DNA from: an uncultured Clostridia bacterium | GTDB lineage: Bacteria > Bacillota > Clostridia > Lachnospirales > Lachnospiraceae | Direction: 5' to 3' | NCBI GenBank assembly: GCA_937895705.1 | Contig: CALBKM010000031.1 | Location: 56,567-120,566, forward strand | DNA length: 64,000 nucleotides | Shown: positions 48,162-55,468 of the stretch, in pieces | How positions within the stretch are numbered: position 1 is the first letter of the stretch | Layout: each line of letters starts with the position of its first letter | Position numbers and translations under genes: made by a program | Notes under the pieces: model-generated | What the model saw: the letters and a program-made list of their open reading frames with translations, nothing else | Told to the model about the DNA's origin: nothing | Database searches by the model: none

Positions 48162-49606
48162 CGGCGTTCGTTACGACGTTTTGCCAGATAAGCAGCGCGT
48201 TTTTTGCGATACGGCAGTTCTACAAAAATAATGTAAATACCTACAAAGAAACAAATACAACCGATGATAATCCCGATGATAAGAGGCTTACGGTCTTTCT
48301 TGGGAGAGTCGTCGGTTTTGTTTTGCCCGTCGGAGGTAGTTCCTTTCTGCCCGTCAGAATGTTCTGTCGAAGGGTCGTCCTCTCCCGAAAACTGAAGGGT
48401 AAAAGCCGGACCGTCATTGGTGTAGATAATATTTGCCGAACCTACGATTCTGGAACCGTAGGTATAGGTAACCTCACCGATGATATTTTTGCCTTCCGAA
48501 AATGAGGTTAACTGGGAAAGGGAAACACTCTTTTTAATATCCGACAAAGAAGCGGAAAACGGAAGCACAACAGAACCGGAATCGGTAGCAACGATATCTT
48601 TGTTCATCAGCTGCACCGTGTCTTCACTGTTAAAAAGAGGCGGAACATCGTTGCCTACGGAAATCTGATCCTCCGTCACATTATAGGACGTAAAATTGTC
48701 AAACCCGTAGTTTAATAAAGAGGCGGTTTCGTTGTAAAGAACCGTGTCGTCCGGAGCCTTCATAATAACCGCAATTAAGGTCATATTGCCACGCTTGGCA
48801 CAAGTTACAAGATTTGCTCCGGCAAGGTCCGTATGACCGGTTTTTCCTGCGATAACACCTTCGTAAGGCTGACTTCCCCGAAGCATTAAGTGAGTATTTA
48901 ATACCCAACGGGAATCCTTGCAGAGGTTTGTCGGCTTAATCTCGTAGTTTTTGGAACCGGAGATTTTGATAAAGGAAGAATTCTTTATCAGCGGCCGGGT
49001 AATTTTAGCCAGGTCTGCCGGGCTGGTGTAATGATTCTCTTCATCTAATCCGTGTGGATTCATAAAATGGGTATCGGTGCAGCCCAACTCCTTTGCCCGG
49101 GCATTCATCATTTCAGCAAAGCCTTCTTTGGAACCGCCCACATGTTCTGCGATGGCATATGCCATGTCATTGGCCGAAGGAAGCATAAGGGCATACAGGG
49201 AAGCCTCCATGGAGAGTTCCTCTCCTTCGTCAACCCAGATACGGCTGGAGTCCACTTCGATATCGTAAACCGCATTGTGAGAGACCGTAACGGTTTCTCC
49301 CATTGCGGAGTTTTCGAGCGCAAGCAAAGCGGTCATCAGCTTTGTGGTGCTGGCAGGGTAGAAACGCTCTGTAGCGTTTTTTTCGTAAAGGACGGCACCG
49401 GTTTCGGCATCAATCAGAATTGCACCTTCCGAGGAGAGGGCGGGGCCGGCAGGCCAGTGGTAGTGATCGGTAGCTTCGGCCGGTTCTTCCGTTGCATTTG
49501 CCATGACCGGAGAAAAAAGCCCGATAAGAACGGAAACTCCCAGTAACAGTCCGAAAACCGCATATTTGAAGGTTTGCGGACGTTTTTTTCTATTATAAAT
49601 CAACAT
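48158..49606 (-). CDS. dacF: D-alanyl-D-alanine carboxypeptidase, DacF/PBP5-like
   Basis: A 482-residue penicillin-binding protein that trims the terminal D-Ala of cell wall peptides. Signal-type N-terminus (~14-36), then the three catalytic motifs: SxxK in PASTTKLMTA, SxN in LPSANDMAY, and KTG in AGKTGHTDLAG. After the PBP5 C-terminal domain a Ser/Asp/Lys linker leads to a membrane helix (~452-472) and a basic end, giving bitopic anchoring. ATG 49606 with GGAGG 7 bases upstream is preferred. Own promoter at 49664-49692. Confidence 0.92.
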   Translation of the reverse strand: MLIYNRKKRPQTFKYAVFGLLLGVSVLIGLFSPVMANATEEPAEATDHYHWPAGPALSSEGAILIDAETGAVLYEKNATERFYPASTTKLMTALLALENSAMGETVTVSHNAVYDIEVDSSRIWVDEGEELSMEASLYALMLPSANDMAYAIAEHVGGSKEGFAEMMNARAKELGCTDTHFMNPHGLDEENHYTSPADLAKITRPLIKNSSFIKISGSKNYEIKPTNLCKDSRWVLNTHLMLRGSQPYEGVIAGKTGHTDLAGANLVTCAKRGNMTLIAVIMKAPDDTVLYNETASLLNYGFDNFTSYNVTEDQISVGNDVPPLFNSEDTVQLMNKDIVATDSGSVVLPFSASLSDIKKSVSLSQLTSFSEGKNIIGEVTYTYGSRIVGSANIIYTNDGPAFTLQFSGEDDPSTEHSDGQKGTTSDGQNKTDDSPKKDRKPLIIGIIIGCICFFVGIYIIFVELPYRKKRAAYLAKRRNERR

Positions 49607-49628
49607 ACGGATTCCTCCCAAAACAAAT

Positions 49629-49692
49629 GAGCGCAGTATGTTACGATAACATGCTACGCTCTTATTATAGAGTAAAAATCTTCTCTTGTCGA
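49629..49692 (-). promoter_or_regulatory. dacF promoter and 5'-end hairpin
   Basis: Minus strand -35 TCGACA (49692-49687) and -10 TATAAT (49669-49664), 17-base spacer. A 15-bp inverted repeat (one mismatch, one wobble; arms 49661-49647 and 49643-49629) starts at the predicted transcript end, so the mRNA would begin with a stem-loop; alternatively it is an operator. Confidence 0.6.
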
Positions 49693-49708
49693 GAGGGAAA
49701 AGAAATGC

Positions 49709-50581
49709 TTAATAAGTTAAGATTTCATAGCCGGTCTCGGTTACGAGAACAGTAATTTCCCATTGGGCGGACAAAGAGCCGTCTTCCGTGTATACGGTCC
49801 AGTCGTCCTCCTCATCGATAAAAATTTCGTTTTTGCCCATATTTACCATAGGTTCGATGGTGAATACCATGCCCGGAACCAGCAATATTTCGGTTCCTCG
49901 CTCGGATACATAGCTGACCCACGGTTCTTCGTGAAATTCCAGACCGATACCGTGACCGCCGATTTCCTTTACAACGGAATAACCGTTCTTTTTAATATAG
50001 TCATGGATGGCAGCGCCCATGTCTCCCAGACGCTTCCAAGGTTTTACCTCCAGCAAGCCTATCTGGAGACTGCGTTCCGTTACCTCTACGAGGCGGCGGG
50101 CCTCTGCGCTTACGTTGCCTATAAGGAACATGCGGGAGGAATCGGAAAAGTAACCGTTGTAGATGGTGGAAACATCCACATTGACAATATCACCGTCTTC
50201 CAAAAAGGTTTCCTCATCGGGAATGCCGTGGCAAACCACATTGTTCACGGAGACACAACAACTGCGAGGGAAACCTTCGTAACCCAAGGGGGCCGGGATA
50301 CCGCCCAGTTCAACGGTTTTCTGATGTACCATGTCGTCAATCTCGGCAGTGGACATGCCGAGGCGGATGTGTTCCGCTACATAGTCCAAAACCGCAATAT
50401 TAATCCGGCTGCTGGCACGGATCCCCTCGATTTGTTCCGGGGTTTTAATCATATCCCTGGTAGGGAGGGGGTAAGGCTCTTTTTCGTATTTTTTTAATTT
50501 ATCGTCAAAGGCAGCGTGGCAGACTTTATATTTTTTGCCGCTGCCGCACCAACAAGGTGCGTTACGTTCCGGCTTTTCCAT
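49709..50581 (-). CDS. map: Methionine aminopeptidase with N-terminal SEC-C motif
   Basis: A 290-residue type I enzyme removing N-terminal Met from new proteins. Residues ~1-25 form a SEC-C zinc motif (APCWCGSGKKYKVCH) thought to bind the ribosome. Catalytic core: His in VVCHGIPDE, metal ligands Asp in VDVSTIYNGYFSDSSRM, His in IGGHGIGLEFHEEP, Glu in FTIEPM and WEITVLV. Length suits the SEC-C subtype. It lies 15 bases downstream of araD, an odd neighbour for a housekeeping gene; cotranscription is likely. Confidence 0.95.
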   Translation of the reverse strand: MEKPERNAPCWCGSGKKYKVCHAAFDDKLKKYEKEPYPLPTRDMIKTPEQIEGIRASSRINIAVLDYVAEHIRLGMSTAEIDDMVHQKTVELGGIPAPLGYEGFPRSCCVSVNNVVCHGIPDEETFLEDGDIVNVDVSTIYNGYFSDSSRMFLIGNVSAEARRLVEVTERSLQIGLLEVKPWKRLGDMGAAIHDYIKKNGYSVVKEIGGHGIGLEFHEEPWVSYVSERGTEILLVPGMVFTIEPMVNMGKNEIFIDEEDDWTVYTEDGSLSAQWEITVLVTETGYEILTY

Positions 50582-50596
50582 GAAAAGGCTCCTTTG

Positions 50597-51298
50597 TTAT
50601 TTTCCCTGGCCGTAATATGCGTTTGCGCCGTGTTTTCTGAGATAGTGCTTGTCTAAAAGCTCCTGCTGCATCTGAGGAAGCGTACCGTTTGATAAAGCAA
50701 GGTTATGCCAAGCCATAAAGGAAATCTCCTCAAGTACAACTGCATTATGTACCGCATTGTGCGGGTCGGTGCCCCAGGTGAACGGACCGTGGCTGTAAAC
50801 CACAACACCCGGAACGTCGTCGGCATTGATGTTCAGTTCGTTGAAGCGCTCGATGATAACGGTACCGGTTTCCTTTTCGTAGGCGCCCTTGATTTCCTCC
50901 GGAGTCATCTTGCGGGTGCACGGAATCTCACCGTAGAAGTAATCCGCATGAGTGGTGCCGAAGGCCGGGATTCCGCGGCCGGACTGTGCAAAAGTGGTTG
51001 CCCAGCGGGAATGGGTGTGGACAACTCCTCCGATATTCGGGAACGCTTTATAGAGCTCAATGTGAGTCGGGGTATCGGAGGACGGATTTAACGTTCCTTC
51101 CACACGGTTTCCGTCAAGATCCACAACAACCATATCGTCCGCGGTCATTTTATCGTATTCTACGCCGGATGGCTTGATTACAACTAGGCCTTTTTCTCGG
51201 TCGATACCGGAAACATTACCCCAGGTAAAAGTAATCAGGCCGTATTTCGGGAGAAGCATATTTGCTTCGTAAACTTCCTTTTTTAACTGTTCTAACAT
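50597..51298 (-). CDS. araD: L-ribulose-5-phosphate 4-epimerase
   Basis: A 233-residue class II aldolase-fold enzyme, full length, converting L-ribulose-5-P to D-xylulose-5-P in arabinose use. Metal-binding HTHSRWA (~97-103), a YSHGPFTWG loop and the LEQLKKEVYEANMLLPKYGL start fit AraD closely. araA and araB are not in this window. It lies 22 bases after the araR-like gene and 15 bases before map on the same strand. GGAGAATATTG precedes the start. Confidence 0.93.
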   Translation of the reverse strand: MLEQLKKEVYEANMLLPKYGLITFTWGNVSGIDREKGLVVIKPSGVEYDKMTADDMVVVDLDGNRVEGTLNPSSDTPTHIELYKAFPNIGGVVHTHSRWATTFAQSGRGIPAFGTTHADYFYGEIPCTRKMTPEEIKGAYEKETGTVIIERFNELNINADDVPGVVVYSHGPFTWGTDPHNAVHNAVVLEEISFMAWHNLALSNGTLPQMQQELLDKHYLRKHGANAYYGQGK

Positions 51299-51320
51299 AT
51301 CAATATTCTCCTATCATTAT

Positions 51321-52421
51321 TTATTTTGCCTCGTCCTTAAGATTGCGGACGGAGGAACGATAACAAATGTCCGGTTTCAAGCGAACGTGCTCCCGCAGGG
51401 TGTTGTCACGGATACAGCGGAGCAAAAGTTTGGCAGCGGTACTGCCGATTTCCGCCGAAGGGTAAATGGCGGAAGTAAAGCCGTAAGCCATATCGGCGGC
51501 CAGAGGAGAATTGTCGAAGCTTACCAGAGAAATATCATCCGGTACAAAGATGTCGTTTCGCTTAAACAATTCGGATACTGCCGCTGCAATCTGGTCATTG
51601 TAACATAACAAAGCAGTGGCATCCCCCAGACGTTTTAATACAAAAGGGTCCATTTCTCCGGAAAATAGATCCGGAATATCTTCCGTGGTAAACCAGAGAA
51701 TGCGCTGGTCGTCTACCGGAATGCCTGCATCGGTGAGTGCCAGAGACATGCCTTGAAAACGTTTCAGACCTTGTAAATCGTCGGCTTTGAAGATGGCGGC
51801 GAATTTTTCATGGCCGTTTTCCAATAAGTGTTCCGTTAAGATACGTCCTGCCGCCACATCGTCCTGAAAAACACCGGACTGGGAAAACTCCCGGTAATAT
51901 CCGTTCAGGAAAACCATTGGGGTACCGCGGGAACGCAACTCTTCAAACATCGGAAGATTCGGACTCGGGAACGAAGACTTGGTACCTTCTACAATTAGAC
52001 CGCACACATTATCATCCAAAATACGCTGCAGACAAGCGGTTTCGTCTGTGTGGCGGTTGTGGGTGATTCCGAGGGAAATACTGTAACCCTGAGCGGTTAA
52101 GACATCTTCGATACCGCGGATAATGCCCGGAAAAATGTAGTCATCCAGGTACGTGGTAATGACTCCGATGCGTTTCGGAGAATATCCTTCCTGAAATGCG
52201 GTGCCGCAAACATAGGTGCCGCTGCCTCGCTGACGTTCCAGAAGACCCCGTTGTACGAGCTCCTCGGTGGCGTGCCGGACGGTTTGCCGGCTCGTGTCGA
52301 ATTGTTCCGCCAATGCATGTTCCGAAGGAAGTTTATCCCCGGGCTTAAAGTGGCCGTTATTAATGGAATTCACAATCCATTGGGAAATGCGTCGGTGTTT
52401 TAGTAAGTTTTTGATTGGCAA
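51321..52421 (-). CDS. araR: GntR/LacI-type arabinose regulator, AraR-like
   Basis: A 366-residue repressor. Residues ~1-68 form a GntR winged helix (HFKPGDKLPSEHALAEQFDT, then RQTVRHATEELVQRGLLERQ). Residues ~75-360 form a LacI-type periplasmic-binding-fold sensor, ending KPDICYRSSVRNLKDEAK. AraR of B. subtilis has this exact layout and senses L-arabinose; position next to araD agrees. The start is TTG 52421 (AAAGGAAGG upstream). Direct repeats in its own promoter suggest self-repression. Confidence 0.9.
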   Translation of the reverse strand: MPIKNLLKHRRISQWIVNSINNGHFKPGDKLPSEHALAEQFDTSRQTVRHATEELVQRGLLERQRGSGTYVCGTAFQEGYSPKRIGVITTYLDDYIFPGIIRGIEDVLTAQGYSISLGITHNRHTDETACLQRILDDNVCGLIVEGTKSSFPSPNLPMFEELRSRGTPMVFLNGYYREFSQSGVFQDDVAAGRILTEHLLENGHEKFAAIFKADDLQGLKRFQGMSLALTDAGIPVDDQRILWFTTEDIPDLFSGEMDPFVLKRLGDATALLCYNDQIAAAVSELFKRNDIFVPDDISLVSFDNSPLAADMAYGFTSAIYPSAEIGSTAAKLLLRCIRDNTLREHVRLKPDICYRSSVRNLKDEAK

Positions 52422-52454
52422 AAGCTGTACACCTTCCTTTTGTAAATAGTAAAC

Positions 52455-52506
52455 AAGTTGTATAAAGTTGTATGAATATTATAGCATGGGAGGTATGAAA
52501 AAGCAA
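52455..52506 (-). promoter_or_regulatory. araR promoter with 10-bp-period direct repeats
   Basis: On the minus strand -35 TTGCTT (52506-52501) and -10 TATAAT (52483-52478), 17-base spacer. Just downstream, ATACAACTT occurs at 52473-52465 and again at 52463-52455, one helical turn apart. TTGTA/TACAA elements recall the AraR operator core, but a classical palindrome is not present. Confidence 0.6.
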
Positions 52507-52563
52507 GTTGTCTTTTGGGAGAAAGTATGCTAAAATAAAGCAAAAGATAACTCCGGAGGAACT

Positions 52564-53214
52564 ATGAGACTCAGAAACATAAAAGGCGCAAGAGAAGAGA
52601 TTGCGGTAAGCGAATATGTGACCCAGAATCCGCAGGAACAGAAGGGAAAATGGAACGAATATTTCGGGAAAGAGGCGCCCCTTCATGTAGAAATCGGTAT
52701 GGGAAAGGGAAAGTTTATTACGACTTTAGCGGAACTGAACCCGAATATAAATTATATAGGTGTGGAAAAATACGCAAGTGTATTAATACGTGCGGTGGAG
52801 AAAAAGAAGGAGCGGGAAGATTTATCGAATCTTACCTTTTTGTCGGTGGATGCGGCAATATTGCCGGAGGTGTTCGCACCGGGAGAGGTGGATCGGATTT
52901 ATCTGAATTTTTCCGATCCGTGGCCGAAGGACCGTCACGCAAAAAGGCGTCTGACATCCCGTGAATTTTTGGCCAGATATGAGCAGTTTTTAAAGCCAGA
53001 AGGCGAGATTTGTTTTAAGACAGACAATCGCGGGTTGTTTGATTTTTCCGTAGAGGAGGCAAAAGAAGCCGGTTGGGAGTTGAAAGAGGTGACCTATGAC
53101 CTGCATCACAGTCCGTATGCGGAAGGCAATGTGATGACGGAGTACGAAGAGAAGTTTTCGGCGCTTGGAAATCCGATTCACCGTATGGTGGCAAGAAAGC
53201 CGAACAGACAGTAG
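52564..53214 (+). CDS. trmB: tRNA (guanine-N7-)-methyltransferase
   Basis: A 216-residue SAM-dependent enzyme that methylates G46 of tRNA. It begins MRLRNIKGAREEIA and shows LHVEIGMGKGKFI (SAM motif I, ~39-51), FSDPWPKDRHAKRRL (~117-131, family hallmark) and the FKTDNRGLFDFS segment. Normal length. GGAGG lies 4 bases before ATG 52564. Thioredoxin gene 22 bases downstream. Divergent from araR. Confidence 0.96.
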   Translation: MRLRNIKGAREEIAVSEYVTQNPQEQKGKWNEYFGKEAPLHVEIGMGKGKFITTLAELNPNINYIGVEKYASVLIRAVEKKKEREDLSNLTFLSVDAAILPEVFAPGEVDRIYLNFSDPWPKDRHAKRRLTSREFLARYEQFLKPEGEICFKTDNRGLFDFSVEEAKEAGWELKEVTYDLHHSPYAEGNVMTEYEEKFSALGNPIHRMVARKPNRQ

Positions 53215-53236
53215 TTTGTAGACGAAAGGAGAAACT

Positions 53237-53554
53237 ATGGCAGAGATTTTAACAACGGAAACATTCAGAGAAAAGGTTGAGGGTGCAGCGGGTACGATTT
53301 TGGTAGATTTTTTCGCAACCTGGTGCGGCCCGTGTAAGATGATTGCTCCGGCAGTGGAGCAGCTGGCGGAAGAGTATAAAGGAAAAGCCGCCGTGTATAA
53401 GTTAGATGTGGATGAGGCACAGGAAATCGGCATGGAATATAAGGTGATGTCGATTCCGACACTGATTTTCTTTAAAGACGGCAGAGAGGTAGAACGAATC
53501 CGGGGAGCGCTGTCCAAAGGCGAGCTTACGGAGGCAATGGAACGCAATCTGTAA
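53237..53554 (+). CDS. trxA: Thioredoxin
   Basis: A 105-residue thioredoxin with the redox site ATWCGPCKMI (~29-38) and cis-Pro in SIPTLIFFKDG. Cytosolic disulfide reduction, electrons from thioredoxin reductase. AAAGGAG 5 bases before the ATG. Second gene of the trmB transcript; a hairpin at 53729 closes it. Confidence 0.96.
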   Translation: MAEILTTETFREKVEGAAGTILVDFFATWCGPCKMIAPAVEQLAEEYKGKAAVYKLDVDEAQEIGMEYKVMSIPTLIFFKDGREVERIRGALSKGELTEAMERNL

Positions 53555-53850
53555 AGTGACTATTTAAAAGGAAAAGAACAATGAAAAGATTTTCGCATAT
53601 GATACGGTAAGAACATTACGGCAGGGAACGGACCTTTCGGAGCGAAAGAAAACTCCGTTGTCGCGTAAAGGAGCGCAGTATGTCTTACGGGCCACAGAAA
53701 AGCGGAAAAGGAACAGGAAATTTAAAATGGCGCAGACAGTGTATTTGTCTGCGCCGTTCTTGGTTTGAGGTGTGTCGGACGATTTGTTGTATCAGCAACC
53801 GTCTGGGCGGGAATTGTCATAAGGGACAATTCTGAAACGATACAGGGGTG
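53555..53850. other. Intergenic region with two inverted repeats
   Basis: GGCGCAGACA / TGTCTGCGCC (53729-53755) is a 10-bp stem with GTTCTTGGTTT after it on the plus strand and ATTTTAAATTT on the minus strand, fit for a bidirectional terminator between thioredoxin and the CotH-like gene. A second stem, GAATTGTC / GACAATTC (53812-53833), has no T-run. Nothing else is evident. Confidence 0.6.
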
Positions 53851-55431
53851 TTAAGTATGCCAGTAATCGTTTAAAAAGTTTACACGGTTTTTCAGCCAGT
53901 TTATAAGAAAATCGGTAGCCTCTTCCCATGTGGTACAGGAGGCGGATTGCAGGGACAGTTCGAAAGCAAAGGACGAATGCTTGATGTTATCCCATCTTGT
54001 GTAATTTCGGTCAAAGGCCGCCGCACCGCGTTCCCTGTCGGCTTCCAACATAGTATAGAGGCGATCAAATGCGCCGGAGTCATAAAGCTTCGTCCATTTC
54101 TCTTCAATCATCGTTTGATACCAGTCTTCATAGGCCAATACCGCAAGCCATGGGTTGATGGTATTGTATGCGCCGTTGCCTCGCGGGCCGCCGTCTACAT
54201 CCGGAACAATGTTTGCGGCATAAAAGCCGGTACCGTTTGCGCAACGGTCTTTGTTACCCATGGCAGAATCGAAATCCCAGGGAGCTTCGAAGGTTAACTT
54301 TTTATCACCGCCCGGCCCGAAGTCCACGCTCATAAAAAAACTGGACCAGTAGACGTCGGCATCACAAAGGAGTTCGTTAATCAAATAGGCATCCGCTAAG
54401 GAGGATACATTAACTACCCGTTCCACTGCCTCCCGGGGAGATATATCGGTGGTTAAGGAAAGTTGCGTATAAGAATCGTTAAAAATATAGGCTTCGTCTT
54501 CATAAGCGGCGGAATACATAATAAAGTATACATCATTTACGAAAGAAGCGATAAAGTCGCGTTGTTCTTCGGAGTAAATGTCGCTTTTTATCGTAATTCC
54601 GACCTCGTTTTTATGCCCGAACACCGGATCACTCAGGCATTTCATGGTTTCTCCGCTCCCACCGTTTCCGTCAAAGGGAATTAACTCCGCATTGTCCGCA
54701 AAGTCTACATAAAACTGCTGCAACGGTTCTTCGTTTTGAAAATATCCGTCAAATTCCAGAAAATATCCGATGTCCGTGCCGGTATAGCCTTTTTGGACCT
54801 CTGTAATGTCGACACGGTCCTTGTTTATTTGCTGTTGTTCTGCCAGCAAATAAACGCCCCAGTACTGACCGTTAATTACAACTTCCACGAGTTCTGCATC
54901 GGAAACATAAAGTCCGTCTTCTTTCAGGATGTCCTGCGCAATAGCAAGAGCGGCTTTGTTGCGGAGCATGGAGGCGTCTTTGTATTCCGCAAGAAGAAGC
55001 CAATTTTTAAACGTAGCTCCGTCGTTTAATCCCAAAAGGTTTTGTGCCTCATCAAATTTAATCCGAAGGGGTTTTTTGTCATAGGAAGTGGTCCAGTTTC
55101 CCCGGACTTTTACCTGTGCGCCGACGGAATCCAGCAATACGGTGCGGTCGGCATCCGTAAGGGATACGGTACAAGCTTCGTAATAAGGAGCAGGCGGCAT
55201 CGTATAGCCCGGAGTCCAGGATGCAATGGACTCTGCCACGTGGGCAGAGACCGGTTTTGTTACGAAACTCATGACATCCTTGTTCGTGCGTACGGTCTGA
55301 ATTGAAAGTACCGGAAAATCATTCAGTTCGTTAAGGTTCACCGTGTTTTCGCCGGAGGAGCCGGAGCAACCTGACAACAGAACGGTAAGGACCAATAAAA
55401 CTGTGCATCTAATCAAGTTCTTAAAGACCAT
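53851..55431 (-). CDS. CotH-like kinase-fold lipoprotein
   Basis: A 526-residue protein with a lipoprotein signal (LVLTVLLSGCSGSSG; acylated Cys ~22), so anchored outside the membrane. The CotH family signature KVRGNWTTSYDKKPLRIKFD (~110-129), LLAEYKDASMLRNKAALAIA and the metal-site region APWDFDSAMGNK (~390) are present. CotH of Bacillus phosphorylates spore coat proteins; an extracytoplasmic role here is uncertain. It lies 37 bases after the DUF2339 gene on the same strand, probably one transcript. Confidence 0.85.
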   Translation of the reverse strand: MVFKNLIRCTVLLVLTVLLSGCSGSSGENTVNLNELNDFPVLSIQTVRTNKDVMSFVTKPVSAHVAESIASWTPGYTMPPAPYYEACTVSLTDADRTVLLDSVGAQVKVRGNWTTSYDKKPLRIKFDEAQNLLGLNDGATFKNWLLLAEYKDASMLRNKAALAIAQDILKEDGLYVSDAELVEVVINGQYWGVYLLAEQQQINKDRVDITEVQKGYTGTDIGYFLEFDGYFQNEEPLQQFYVDFADNAELIPFDGNGGSGETMKCLSDPVFGHKNEVGITIKSDIYSEEQRDFIASFVNDVYFIMYSAAYEDEAYIFNDSYTQLSLTTDISPREAVERVVNVSSLADAYLINELLCDADVYWSSFFMSVDFGPGGDKKLTFEAPWDFDSAMGNKDRCANGTGFYAANIVPDVDGGPRGNGAYNTINPWLAVLAYEDWYQTMIEEKWTKLYDSGAFDRLYTMLEADRERGAAAFDRNYTRWDNIKHSSFAFELSLQSASCTTWEEATDFLINWLKNRVNFLNDYWHT

Positions 55432-55468
55432 AAGAAGACCTCCGTGAAAGAAATCGGGAAGCGTCTGC

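Noticed and set aside
53581..53610. Nine-codon ORF after thioredoxin as a leader peptide
   Set aside because: No hairpin switch or downstream same-strand gene for it to control.
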